DNA of 64,000 nt, from assembly GCA_029931535.1 (NCBI GenBank), contig JAQPZY010001266.1, forward strand, positions 1,326,001 through 1,390,000, read 5' to 3'. The notes beneath the pieces were generated by a model that did no database searches, was not told the origin of the DNA, and worked only from the letters and a program-made list of their open reading frames with translations. This stretch comes from Margaritifera margaritifera. Taxonomy: Eukaryota > Mollusca > Bivalvia > Unionida > Margaritiferidae. The position numbers and the translations under genes were made by a program. This document shows positions 8,388 through 17,269 of the stretch, one piece after another (within the stretch, counting starts at the first letter, position 1; each line of letters begins with the position of its first letter).

Positions 8388-8831
8388 TTAATAATCAAAC
8401 ACGTCTAATTCTCTGATGGTTCTTTTTCTTTTCTTATTCTTTTTGGAAGTACCGTGTGTTCTTTTATGAACTTTGAAAGGATTTCGATGTTGTCGTCGTC
8501 TCTTTCTGCCTTGTCCTTGCTGTGAAGTAATGCCAGAGCCTGAAGCGTGAAGCGTATTTATAGGATTTTCTCGGAGACCCAAAAGATCTTTACCAGTGTT
8601 CATCAACACATTTTTGCCTGCTCTCATAAAGGCTTCTTTAGGATTTTGTTTGTCGATGAGGACATTTTGCAAAAATTATTTTCCTTGTGTCAAAGCGGCA
8701 TCTTTTAAGGCATGAAATCCTCGAGACACCATCGGTTTCAAAATAGGAGCTACTGTCCGAAAAGCCGATTTTAACATATCTCCTAATCCATGTCCTCGTT
8801 GTCGAGCCACTCCTCGGTACACTGGATACAT
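8388..8831 (-). pseudogene. pVI-like minor virion protein, one stop
   Basis: Begins MYPVYRGVARQRGHGLGDML, the G-rich amphipathic start characteristic of Polinton/adintovirus pVI-like proteins. It continues with a long amphipathic helix and ends in a very basic nuclear-localisation-like tail (GRKRRRQHRNPFKVHKRT). By analogy with adenovirus pVI it would be an internal, membrane-active capsid protein. ATG at 8829-8831; a TAA at 8676-8678 interrupts the frame at codon 52; the rest is open to 8388. It lies between the penton and major capsid genes, the standard location. Assignment is from sequence pattern and context. Confidence 0.75.
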
Positions 8832-8856
8832 TTTTTTTTTGGGAGGTTGCAAGACG

Positions 8857-9878
8857 TTAGAGAACTTTTTTTTTTCGAAAATGTAGTTTCACCGTGACTT
8901 TTCCTTTGTCAATGAATGGTACGTCTTGTCCTAAATCTCCTTTTATACTAATGTTGACAGTGTCAAAATACGATTTACTGACTGGAAGATAATGAGGGTG
9001 TACAAATTCACGGTGAACGTGAAACGTGTTTCCACTTTCTTCGTACGCACCAGCAGCAGTATCTATTTTGAAAGGAATGACTCTCAGTAACGGCGCAGCT
9101 GTGTGTCCTACCACGCTGTACTCTACCACATCGGAGTACACATAGATTAAATTCATTCCAATGTTCAATTCCATAGGGTGTTTAAAAGCATCTGCGGATT
9201 CTATGTCGGTTGAGACTTTTCGATTGGTACTGTCTTTATTACCACCCAAAATGGCATACAATCCAGGAGAAAATTCAATACTCATGAATCTTCTCTCCTC
9301 GGAGGGTATGTTTCTTTCTTTAGCAGTTTTGTCGTTAATGAATTCACCAGTAGCTTTATCCATCATAGCAAATTCTGCGTGGAAACGGCGTGCCACCTCA
9401 TTTAAACCGATTCGTACCAGTTTATTGTTACGATTTAAGGTTTTGCTAAATTGTTGGTCAATGGCGGACTCAACGGTGTCCCACAAATGTCGAGAACTAA
9501 AATAATACCCCGTAGGAATTCTCAGGGTATACTGACCAAAGACACTTTTTTCAGAATCTTTTTGTGGATCTGAAAACTTTTTGAATGCTCCCTTCATGTC
9601 TGGATTATTTTTGTCTCCTTCTCAGCTTTTGGGATCGTTTTTTTCCAAGTCATCTTGTATTTTTTTGTTCAAGATTTCCACGACGATAGTGTTTTGACCT
9701 TTGTTGATGTTCATGATTTGCCTAGGATGAATGATTTCTACCAACCCTACTTCCCAATGAGTATCGTGATCCAATTGAATGGATTGAGGTAATTTGGTGG
9801 TGAAACAACATAAGGTGTTATTGGAAACACATTCATGGAACTGTCACTAGGTAATGTTAAATAAAATTGGTCATTCAT
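8857..9878 (-). pseudogene. penton-like minor capsid protein, two breaks
   Basis: Member of the Polinton minor capsid (penton-type jelly roll) family. The N-terminus begins MNDQFYLTLPSDSSMNVF and is followed in another frame by HWEVGLVEI; the C-terminus has FDTVNISIKGDLGQDVPF and VTVKLHFR, both characteristic. ATG at 9876-9878. A single-base frameshift lies near 9823-9826, and an in-frame TGA at 9622-9624 separates the N-terminal quarter from the open 246-codon remainder (8857-9597). The 5' end overlaps the last codon of the membrane-protein gene by a few bases. It would form pentons at the capsid vertices. Confidence 0.85.
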
Positions 9879-10309
9879 AGTTCCAAAGTGGTTCTGGTGT
9901 CCGAGGAGTCACTCAAGTGGAGAGAAGAATGATGTTCAAAGGGTTCCAAAAGAGGACTGGTATTATGGTGACTGGACGAAGAAGGTGGACTGGCGTTGGT
10001 CGTACTCCCGTTGTTGTGGTGACTGTTGTCCGTCGTTGTCGTAAATTTCAAAGACGGACTGGGTAAAAGATAACCGATGCAACTGCTAAGTAAAACGGTC
10101 CACAATTGTTTGTCTTCTTGTTGCAAACTCAAATTGGCAATAGCTGCTCCGATGACACAAAACACTACAATGATTTGGCAGAAAAAGACGATTTGATTTT
10201 TAGGCACACGTTCTAAGCACCACACCCAAAGCGGTTGTTTTTGTAATTCTTGAAGAGAAGAACTCTGCGAAAGAGTCGTTGAAGTCGTGGTTGTTGTGTT
10301 GAATGGCAT
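9875..10309 (-). CDS. Polinton small membrane protein
   Basis: Intact 144-residue protein. A Ser/Thr-rich start is followed by a membrane helix (about residues 41-62, QIVFFCQIIVVFCVIGAAIA) and a second hydrophobic block (LWTVLLSSCIGYLLPSPSLK, about 69-88), then a low-complexity S/T/H-rich tail. The 'LWT.LLSS.IGYLLP.P' pattern is conserved in many animal Polintons as I recall; its function is unknown. A TATAAAA at 10333-10339 (minus strand) lies 24 bases upstream of the ATG. Four-base overlap with the penton gene. Confidence 0.75.
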   Translation of the reverse strand: MPFNTTTTTSTTLSQSSSLQELQKQPLWVWCLERVPKNQIVFFCQIIVVFCVIGAAIANLSLQQEDKQLWTVLLSSCIGYLLPSPSLKFTTTTDNSHHNNGSTTNASPPSSSSHHNTSPLLEPFEHHSSLHLSDSSDTRTTLEL

Positions 10310-10318
10310 GTTGTTAGG

Positions 10319-11441
10319 TTACTTCTTTTTCTTTTTATAGTCGACGACTTGAGAAGCAGCAATCCAAGAATCAAAACTAGGTGGATATCCTTTTCAACGT
10401 ACTTTGACTTCTTCTACTCGACGTTTACCTACTTTGCGTGTTCTTTGTTCGAGAATGCTTTCGATGTCGTACAAGGCGTCTTCTTTTTTGGTCACTCGTT
10501 GTAACTCAGGCAAGTAAAATGTTCCTTTGAGTACTTCACCGTGCATGTCTTCCAATTTATAGACGGGAGGATCACGTCCACGGACGGGGGTAGTGACACG
10601 AAACAATTCGGTGGTCCAGTTGGGTAAATAACCTTTGTCAAAAGTACGTTTGGTTTTTCCGATGCGAACCCAATCTCCCGTCTTCAACTCCAACAAGGTT
10701 TTTCTTCTTCTTCTTTTTTTCTTCTGGGGTGAACCAAAAAAATTATCAAACACGGTCACTTCGTTTTCAGGGCTGACCTCTTCGGGGGTACATCCGATGC
10801 TACGATGGTACGATTGATTGTACGCTTTGACCAAACGGGGTAACACGTCGATGTACTTGAGAGTATGTTGATGTGTAAAATATTTCCACATGCGTTCTTT
10901 CAAAGTTCTTTGAAAACGTTCCACGATACTGGCTTTGGTTTCAGGATTTTCGGTGGTAAAAAAATGAATTTGTCTTTGTTTCAATTCTTTTTGAAAAGCT
11001 TGGTTTAGAAATTCGGTGCCTTTGTCAGTTTGCCATCGTAAAGGTTGGCGTCCACTTTGTTTCAAGACCAATTTTAATGCACGTACCAATTCGGTACTGC
11101 TTTTAGAGGTCAAAGGTACGACCCAAGCAAAATTTGGAAAACACGTCGATGACACAAAACAAATATTTGTGACCATGATTGTAAGTGGCTAAATGAGAGG
11201 CGTCGGCTAAATCGGGTTGCCATTGATGATCGATGCCTTCCACTTGAGTTGTACTTCTAGAAAATTTACGTCGAATGGGTTTGTGTAACGTGTACGTCGA
11301 TTGTTCTTGTAACCATCGTCGTACTTCGGGCAAACGTACACTTTTCAATTTACTTTTAGCAGCTCGATATAATTTTTGAACTCCTCCGTAACCAGCAGCA
11401 TGACCAGGATTGTAATAAATGCTGGCTAACAGTTTCTCCAT
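10319..11441 (-). pseudogene. retroviral-type (DDE) integrase, two breaks
   Basis: Integrase responsible for inserting Polintons with 6-bp duplications. The N-terminal YYNPGHAAGYGGVQKLYRAA is family-typical. The catalytic core shows QPDLAD (first Asp), QTDKGTEF (second Asp) and ETKASIVERFQRTLK (Glu). A basic linker KKKRRRRK and the GDWVRIGK-type C-terminal barrel follow. A frameshift near 11120-11140 separates the frame containing the first Asp (11103-11441) from that holding the other two (10394-11176). A TGA at 10394-10396 truncates the end; the same frame runs on to a TAA at 10319-10321 and carries a GYP..FDSW chromodomain-like pattern. Inactive in this copy. Confidence 0.92.
10333..10339 (-). 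promoter_or_regulatory. TATAAAA box of the membrane-protein gene
   Basis: Reads TATAAAA on the minus strand, 24 bases before the ATG at 10309. The same element lies 20-60 bases upstream of several other capsid-region genes. Confidence 0.5.
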
Positions 11442-11448
11442 GATTCCC

Positions 11449-12077
11449 TCAAGAATAAGTCAACCAAGTACCAATGCTCTTTTCTTCGTGAGGTATCTTT
11501 TTGGATTGTATACGTGTCCGACGTGCCACTGGTGTAAAGGTGGATGTGGTTTGAACAGGGGTCATCGGTTCTGTTTTGACTTCTGACTTCACTTCTTTCT
11601 TTTTCTTTTCTGAGGGTAATGGGGTTGACATCATCTTTTTTATCCAACCCGGTGTGGCTAACTTTTTTTTCTTTTTAAGAGTAGGTGGAGTTGGTAATTC
11701 TTCTTCTTCTTCTTTTTTTCTTTTACGGTCATTCCTGTACCGGTGTCTGTTTTAGTGGTAGTGGTGACTTTAGGTTCGCTTTTCATCAGGGTTTTGAAAT
11801 CTCTCAGAGTGGGTGGAGCTGTTTCGTCGACTGGTTTTTGGCGAAAGAGTTGAAGACGTTGTAAAAGTTGACCGTACCGTTGGGATTTTTCTGTTTCTGA
11901 CAAATCGCTTCGTTCCATCAGGGATTGTAATTCTTGTTGTAACTGGGACATCTCGTTGAGATTAGGATTGGGTGGTAAATGAAGTATCCGTTGTTCGTTC
12001 CAACGATGAAATTCCATCCATCGTTTGTAAGGTACTAAAGTCAGTTTTCGTCCTTCCATTTCATTCAAAGGTACCAA
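11449..12077 (-). pseudogene. conserved Polinton unknown (LVPYKRW), frameshifted
   Basis: Starts at ATG 12077 with an N-terminal stretch containing LTLVPYKRWMEF, followed by a leucine/glutamine-rich helix (QLQQELQSLMERSDLSETEK). It then reaches a lysine run where the frame closes at 11658. In another frame, starting right after the lysine run, a P/K/T-rich stretch continues to a stop at 11449, so a homopolymer frameshift near 11716-11726 is likely and the ancestral protein had about 210 residues. A small protein with 'LVPY' near its start occurs in many Polintons from memory; its function is unknown. It lies between integrase and the pX-like gene. Confidence 0.6.
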
Positions 12078-12132
12078 AAAGGTGTGGTCTTTTCAGAGAA
12101 GGGTGGTCCTTTTATCTTCTTTTTTTTTTTGG

Positions 12133-12558
12133 TTATCGCATGACCCCTCCTAAAAGCGGTCCAGCAATCGTTCCTAACAAAGGAGCTGCTATTTTTAACA
12201 ACGGTCCTATCAACATAGGTAGAAATCCTCCTCGTTGCACCAACATTTTTTTCTTTTGTTGAAGAGGTATTTTCTTTTTCATCATTTGACGAAGAACGTT
12301 CCGATGTTTCCCTAATTTTTGTTTCTGTATCTTGGACAAAGGTACCGTTCCTTTCAACACGTTCAAACAACATTCACACACGGTATCGATGATTTCTTTG
12401 GGGGCTGTTTGAATGAGTTGTTTTCGCATGGGAGGATTGGATTTGGTTAGGACAGACAAGACATCCCACTGTTTGGCCAGACGAGGTGGAAGTCGTCCTT
12501 TTTTGGTGGTTTTACTTTTCTTCTTTTTTTGGTGGTGGTGAATACGTTTAGGAGTCAT
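12133..12558 (-). CDS. pX-like core protein
   Basis: Intact 141-residue, strongly basic protein. The N-terminus is a K/R/H cluster. The middle holds a helical region with VCECCLNVLKGTVPLS and QKQKLGKHRNVLR. The C-terminus contains QRGGFLPMLIGPLLKIAAPL, the hydrophobic glycine-rich motif shared with adenovirus pX/mu-type and Polinton pX proteins. It would bind and condense the genome and/or interact with membranes. A TATAAAA box (12614-12620) lies about 56 bases upstream of the ATG at 12558. A second, diverged family member lies directly upstream. Confidence 0.8.
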   Translation of the reverse strand: MTPKRIHHHQKKKKSKTTKKGRLPPRLAKQWDVLSVLTKSNPPMRKQLIQTAPKEIIDTVCECCLNVLKGTVPLSKIQKQKLGKHRNVLRQMMKKKIPLQQKKKMLVQRGGFLPMLIGPLLKIAAPLLGTIAGPLLGGVMR

Positions 12559-12613
12559 CTTATTTTAGTAGGGTAGAAAACAAGTCTGAAGTCTCTGACA
12601 GGGCACCCTTCTA

Positions 12614-12620
12614 TTTTATA
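12614..12620 (-). promoter_or_regulatory. TATAAAA box of the pX-like gene
   Basis: TATAAAA on the minus strand, about 56 bases before the ATG at 12558. It overlaps the stop codon region of the upstream gene. Confidence 0.5.
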
Positions 12621-13569
12621 CTGGAACACGTCTCCACTGATTGTCTGCACGACGTACCATCTTCATGACAGGCCTCACTCGACGTTGAGGTGTTTTCAAA
12701 GGACTAAATCGTCTCAATTCTTCTTTGGATAAATCCACTAAACTTTGTAAGATACCAGTTCTTTCTTGGACTTTGGTTTTAGGGGATGGTACTTTGTTGG
12801 TGGCTGCTGCCATGGCCAAATCAGCTGAAGTCGAGGGTCCCGACGGGGTGACTTTCGAAATAGGTTTCCATTTTTGCATCAAATTAGGAAACATGGATCT
12901 TAAGTCTGGTTTGGCAGGCATCATCGTGAAGGGTGGTGAAGAAGACAAAGATGATGAAGTGGACGCAAAAGGAGACCTTGTCAACATTGGGGACTGCTGT
13001 TGTGGTGGTGATGGTAATGATGCTGGTGGTGTTTTGCGGCTGTACGTTTGCGTCCTGGCCGCAGTACCTCTCTTACCGCGGGTACCAGTGGTAGGTGTTT
13101 TTTTTCTTCTTCTTGGCACGACTTTTCTTTTTCTGGGGGGTGGTTTTCTTCTTCTTCTTTTTTTGGGTGGTTTTCTTTTTTGGACTTTTCTTCTTCTTCT
13201 TTTTGGGTGATTTGGGTTTTTTGGCTTGGGCAGTAGGATCCCATTTCAAAAAAGAACGAATCATAACCCCTCCTAAAGAACCGCTTCCACCAGGAGTTAA
13301 AATGATTTGTTTTGTAGTCCGTGAATCGATTCCTAGGATCAGCCAGTTGTGACAATGCCCCTTTATGTTTTTGAAAAAAAACGTTGACTTTGATGAGGGA
13401 TGTGAATGATGCCTTGCAGTAATTGACGTGCTGTCAAAGTAAACCATCGTAACACTTCTTTAAGACTCGATTCTAACAAATGAGCACGGACTTTTGCATT
13501 TTTTTCACGACTGATGCCATACAAGGCACGAATCAATTTAGCCAAAGGATGAGCTTGAAAGGAAGTCAT
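12616..13569 (-). pseudogene. second pX-like protein with lysine-rich tail, several frameshifts
   Basis: ATG at 13567-13569, 39 bases after a TATAAAA (13608-13614). The N-terminal part aligns by eye with the neighbouring pX-like protein: a helix containing LKEVLRWFTLTARQLLQGI, then LSQLADPR, then a glycine-rich GGSGSLGGVMI where the neighbour has RGGFLPMLI. It then changes to a histone-H1-like run of K/P/S repeats (KPKSPKKKKKKSPKKK) and a long S/P/T-rich, basic C-terminal region ending RRVPV. Pieces lie in three frames, with breaks near 13370 and 13330 and in the lysine run near 13115, mostly at homopolymers. Probably a DNA-condensing core protein of about 315 codons. Confidence 0.6.
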
Positions 13570-13607
13570 CTCGAAAGAGTGTGAGACAGAAATGACGTAG
13601 TAGGTTG

Positions 13608-13614
13608 TTTTATA
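13608..13614 (-). promoter_or_regulatory. TATAAAA box of the second pX-like gene
   Basis: TATAAAA on the minus strand, 39 bases upstream of the ATG at 13569. Confidence 0.5.
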
Positions 13615-13626
13615 GTTTTTTTTCTT

Positions 13627-14373
13627 TCAAAAATTGGCTGAAGGGGACGTGTAAATGACAGGACCACCTTCTTGACCCCAAGGGTGAAACAATTGAGCAC
13701 GAAATCTCAAATAGTCAGGAGTGGTGGGTTTTAAGTCGATGAGTAAATACTCGTGAGGGGTTTGAGTGGCATCGTCGTACGCATAATTGAGCCAAGGAGC
13801 ACCTAACTGTTTGGCTAACACTTGTACTTGAGATTTGTCTCTCGGGCTTTTAAACAAGACCACGTAATGAGCGTTCAGACTGATGGTCCGATGGGCTTTA
13901 CTTTGTTGAAATAAATTTTGAGTAATGTAGACAATACTAGCATTACGATGGTGTCCTTTTCGTGTAAACCAAAGTTTAATTTCTTCTTCGTCTTCTCCTA
14001 ACATGTCATCAAAAATAACCAAATGGGTTTGACTCACGTCAGACACGATTCCATCGTCTTCGTGAGGAATACCATCCACAAACGAAATGGTTTCTCATTG
14101 ACTTTCTTGGAGTAGTGTGTAAGACGGTTGCCACTCTTTGTAACACTACACGATGCGTTGAGGTGGATGATCGAACAAATTACCTTTGTGTTCGATCAAA
14201 CGTTTGACAAATTCGGTTTTACCTGAACCACTAGGTCCAGCAATCAACATGTTAAATGGATGGCGCAGATACAAAGCGTTCCAACTTTGACGATCTAACT
14301 TTTCGTCAATCACTTTGACCACAGAAGAGGAGGTAGACGAGGTAGACGAGGTAGAAGAAGATGATGTAGCCAT
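13627..14373 (-). pseudogene. genome-packaging ATPase, two stops
   Basis: FtsK/HerA-type packaging ATPase of Polintons and related viruses. Walker A is GPSGSGKTEF and Walker B is HLVIFDDMLGE; ITQNLF carries the sensor-like polar residue. The C-terminal part, with Q..VLAKQLG, is family-typical. The chosen ATG is at 14371-14373 because a TATAAAA (14407-14413) lies just upstream of it; an earlier in-frame ATG at 14421 precedes that TATA. A TAG at 14146-14148 and a TGA at 14095-14097 split Walker A from Walker B, so this copy is non-functional. The N-terminus is a serine/threonine run encoded by a short tandem repeat. Confidence 0.9.
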
Positions 14374-14406
14374 GACTGAGGTAAGAAGATTTTTGAGAAG
14401 AAGACA

Positions 14407-14413
14407 TTTTATA
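14407..14413 (-). promoter_or_regulatory. TATAAAA box of the ATPase gene
   Basis: TATAAAA on the minus strand, 33 bases upstream of the preferred ATG at 14373. Confidence 0.5.
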
Positions 14414-14491
14414 CGTTTCATACACGTTTATTTTTTAAAAAAACAAAAACAAAAAACAACCAACACACAAAAAAACATATTTTACAAGTCA

Positions 14492-15149
14492 TTAAAGCCA
14501 ACGAGTGATAAAATAGCAAAGTAAAATCATCAGGTACACAATTAAGGCTCCCACTAAAACAATCAAAGTGTCATATAAACAAGTCAATGTACAACAATAT
14601 TTTGCTGTCCTAGTAATGAAAGACACAGGCACTGCTTGGTGTGGTATTCTTCTGGTCGTCTTTGTTTTAGTAGAAGAATGCTCTGACGACGGCGGCAAGG
14701 AAGGGTTGTGTTCCTCAGGGGGTGGTTGTTGTATTTGGACAACGGTGGTGTGGCCATTTTTTTCTGTGGTGCCAGGTTCTTCTTTTTCTTCTTTCAGGGT
14801 TTCCCATTTAGGTTCCCATTTTTTCACTTTTGGTCCCTTATGGACATGTTGCCAAATCTTTGGCAAACTGAGCCACTTCTTGTAGCCAATATTGGAAACC
14901 AAGGTTTCTCCAGGGCCGTACATCTTTCCAATTGAAAAGTTGTTGGTGTAACTCACTAGCAATACACACTTCTTGAAATGTTTTATAGACAGATAAAGTG
15001 TGACGAATGTCTTCTTCACATGGAGGTTCCTCACTGATTTTCATTACCACTCTCAACGCTTTAAGTACAATGTTTCTTTCTTGTACTGATAAAATTAAGT
15101 ATTTATAGTCTTCTTCTACTACTAAGTCCGAAGAAGAACAAAGGGTCAT
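14492..15149 (-). pseudogene. tail-anchored membrane protein, frameshifted
   Basis: Unrecognised. ATG at 15149. The N-terminal 100 residues are soluble and helical (LSVQERNIVLKALRVVMKI). A frameshift near 14840-14875 moves the rest into another frame, which contains a charged, proline-rich region (QQPPPEEHNPSLPPSSE). It ends in a hydrophobic segment LIVLVGALIVYLMILLCYFI a few residues before the stop, which is the layout of a tail-anchored protein. A viral membrane or envelope-associated role is possible but unproven. An AATAAA on the minus strand near 14430 could serve as its polyadenylation signal. Confidence 0.55.
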
Positions 15150-15339
15150 ATTGTTTTTTTTTTGGACTCATCAAAATAGTCCAAAACAACCACGAAACCT
15201 CCAAAATAATCCAAGGTAAACACTGATCCTCAAAAATATTCCACAACGAATGTCCTGGAAAACGAATTCCAAGATAAGCAGTCACTAAGACACACACTGC
15301 ATAACGTCCAAAATTTAATGGAAACAGTTCTTGTATCAA
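15103..15339 (-). CDS. small hydrophobic protein
   Basis: Unrecognised 78-residue protein. It has two hydrophobic stretches (YAVCVLVTAYLGI and LPWIILEVSWLFWTIL) followed by a lysine run, so it may cross the membrane twice. A TATAAAA (15368-15374, minus strand) lies about 30 bases upstream of its ATG, which favours a real gene. Its 3' end overlaps the start of the tail-anchored protein gene by 47 bases in another frame; the true end may be slightly earlier, at the A-run following MSPKKK. Confidence 0.5.
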   Translation of the reverse strand: MIQELFPLNFGRYAVCVLVTAYLGIRFPGHSLWNIFEDQCLPWIILEVSWLFWTILMSPKKKQYDPLFFFGLSSRRRL

Positions 15340-15893
15340 GTCTTTATAATCCTCTTGGGTGGCATGTTTTTATAGCCAGGCTCCCAAGGTTGGTGCCTTT
15401 TGAGAAAGTCTCCGTGAACGTAGCTATTGCAATACATGTTTCCCAGAATCAGTCTTCTATGACTTTGGAAGAGAGCATAGTGTACAGCTCGAGAAATGAC
15501 TTTGAGTTTGCGTTTCACTTGGATCTTGACAAACTCTTGGTAAATCATTTGACGCACTTCCAAAGGCAAGCCACGAATGTACTCTGGTAAAGTTTCCGAC
15601 TTGGAAAGAAGTAACTCTCTTTTGTGTTCTGCACGATACTCGTGATAGTTTTTCTTCAAAATCAGACTTCTGATATGTCGAAAGTCACGATAGTACGCAA
15701 ATCGAGGAATGAATTGAAGTTTGCGTTTCACTTGAATCTGGATAAACTCATCGTAAATCCGTTTTCGCAACTTCAAAGGCAAGTCACGAATACGATCTTC
15801 TAAGCTAGGTATATACTGAAAAATGTGTTCTTGCAACTCTAAGGGTAAACCACCAATATACCATTGTAAAGTAGTAGTATCCTTCTCCGACAT
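15336..15893 (-). CDS. F-box-like repeat protein, copy 1
   Basis: Intact 185-residue protein with at least three repeats of an F-box-like unit: GGLPLELQEHIFQYIPSL, RDLPLKLRKRIYDEFI and RGLPLEVRQMIYQEFV. The last two are each followed by IQVKRKL. The 'LPLEL...IF.YI' pattern resembles F-box and poxvirus PRANC motifs, which link substrates to SCF ubiquitin ligases, but this is a pattern match only. A paralogue lies directly upstream (15948-16574), and BIR-domain genes follow, making a block of possible host-interaction genes between the packaging module and polB. A short SOCS-box-like or unrelated helical repeat is the main alternative. Confidence 0.6.
   Translation of the reverse strand: MSEKDTTTLQWYIGGLPLELQEHIFQYIPSLEDRIRDLPLKLRKRIYDEFIQIQVKRKLQFIPRFAYYRDFRHIRSLILKKNYHEYRAEHKRELLLSKSETLPEYIRGLPLEVRQMIYQEFVKIQVKRKLKVISRAVHYALFQSHRRLILGNMYCNSYVHGDFLKRHQPWEPGYKNMPPKRIIKT
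15368..15374 (-). promoter_or_regulatory. TATAAAA box of the small hydrophobic protein
   Basis: TATAAAA on the minus strand, about 29 bases upstream of the ATG at 15339; it lies inside the 3' end of the F-box-like gene. Confidence 0.45.
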
Positions 15894-15947
15894 GGCTTTT
15901 TTTACTTCTTCAACTTTTGTTGAGGCCTAACATTAGACTCCTTGTAC

Positions 15948-16574
15948 TCATACTCTTTTAAGACCACTGGTAACTTGCAACTTCAAAGGGGAGTGAAGTC
16001 TCACATCACAAAGGTGGTCTTCTAAAGGGATCGTCTTCTTGGTGACAAAATACTCACATATCAACCAAATGGAATCGGTAGGTACTTCATATCCAAAAAA
16101 AGTTTCAGTGATTATTCTATCTAATTTCAAACGACGTAAAGGCGATTCGTCTTGAGGTGACAGTTCTTGTAACAGTTTTTGGAATTCTTGTCTGTTGGTC
16201 ACATTTTTTTCCTTCACTTCATTCCATCGAATTATATATTCCACTGCCACATTGTAGGTGGTACCCTCCAATTGCTTAAAAGTGTCCTGTAGTTTTTCAT
16301 GAATGTCTGATCATTTGAATATCTTAGCCCAAATCAAATGTCTTATCACATTCAAATACCAATGGTTAAAATGTTTGTGACGTAAAGGATGTAACTGTTC
16401 TTTACGTTTCACTTGAATCTGAACAAATTCTTTCTAAATACATTCTCGTACCTCCAAAGGTAAAACACGAATGCGATCTTTTAAGCTAGGTATATACTGA
16501 AAAATACGTTCTTGCAACTCCAAAGGTAAACCACAAATGTATTCTTCTAAAGAAGAAGTATTCTCCTCCGACAT
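15948..16574 (-). pseudogene. F-box-like repeat protein, copy 2, two stops
   Basis: One reading frame from the ATG at 16572-16574 to 15948, interrupted by a TAG at 16434-16436 and a TGA at 16311-16313. Its N-terminus repeats the neighbour closely (CGLPLELQERIFQYIPSL, then VLPLEVREC and FVQIQVKRK), so it is a tandem paralogue. The C-terminal 107 residues (15948-16271) differ from copy 1 and contain helical sequence such as RQEFQKLLQEL and PLRRLKLDRIITETFFGYEV, which I do not recognise. The second half being open suggests the stops are recent. Confidence 0.65.
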
Positions 16575-16588
16575 GGAATTTTATTTTT

Positions 16589-16990
16589 TTACTTCTTCTT
16601 CTGTTTGGCATCTGGCTCATCGTACCCATACTCTTCTAAGGCTACTAAAGGTAAGAACTGACAGTGCGGAGACCATCTGGCATGTTCAATGTAAGCTGAG
16701 TCGGTAGGCTTCCATTGGTAAAGTTTCACACCACAACTGAAACATTGAACTTTATCTCCTTCTCCCACGTATTTAAATCCAGATCTGGCTAAAACTTCCG
16801 GTTTAGGACCTTGTAGATATATTGGCCACTTGTCTTTGAATGACTCGAGGCGACTTTCATACTTGGAATAACCAGGCAAAGTCACAGGTATTCTGACATG
16901 CGAATATTTATCAATGCCTATTCCCTTGTTGTCGTTATGGTCAATAGAGGTACCTTTAGTATTTCCAGTAAAACATAAAGATCGTACTGC
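16589..16990 (-). CDS. BIR-domain (IAP-type) protein B
   Basis: Carries a baculovirus IAP repeat: YESRLESFKDKWP, then GFKYVGEGDKVQCFSCGVKL and, after a short spacer, HARWSPHC, giving the zinc ligands C-x2-C-x16-H-x6-C. BIR domains bind caspases or IAP-binding motifs and block apoptosis. The C-terminus is a short acidic/lysine tail with no RING domain. The frame is open upstream to a stop at 16991 and includes HVRIPVTLPGYSKY before the BIR, but has no ATG at its start. It may therefore be the second BIR of a longer gene that included BIR A (17241-17733), since broken by frameshifts. Confidence 0.8.
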   Translation of the reverse strand, partial: AVRSLCFTGNTKGTSIDHNDNKGIGIDKYSHVRIPVTLPGYSKYESRLESFKDKWPIYLQGPKPEVLARSGFKYVGEGDKVQCFSCGVKLYQWKPTDSAYIEHARWSPHCQFLPLVALEEYGYDEPDAKQKKK

Positions 16991-17269
16991 CTATTTAGAG
17001 GGTTGTCGATGAGTGAGACTTCCACAGGGTCACGAATCCAAGATGTTACAACATACGGAATCCGTTTGAACGTGTGAATCGGGGATGCCAAACCGTACAG
17101 AATCCGTCTCATCGCATGGCACTGCATCACACTCCAAGTCGTGATGATAGTACTTGGAGTTCACACCACTACTTGATTTCTCCCTTAGTGGTGGTGGTGG
17201 TGGTGGTGGGTGGGTGGCAGTTTGAGTACTCTTATTATAGTTATGTGGAAGGATGACAAAATGACTCAT
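16991..17269 (-). other. region between the two BIR domains
   Basis: Open pieces in different frames cover this stretch. One, from an ATG at 17269, has a proline run and a short cysteine-containing tail and lies about 61 bases after a TATAAAA (17330-17336). It could be a separate small gene, or the frameshifted linker of a two-BIR protein; linkers rich in S/P are usual in IAPs. I cannot decide between these. Confidence 0.4.

Noticed and set aside
13095..13352. Phe-rich plus-strand frame resembling a membrane protein
   Set aside because: It is antisense to the lysine-rich tract of the core protein; the hydrophobicity is an artefact of complementing AAA/AAG codons.
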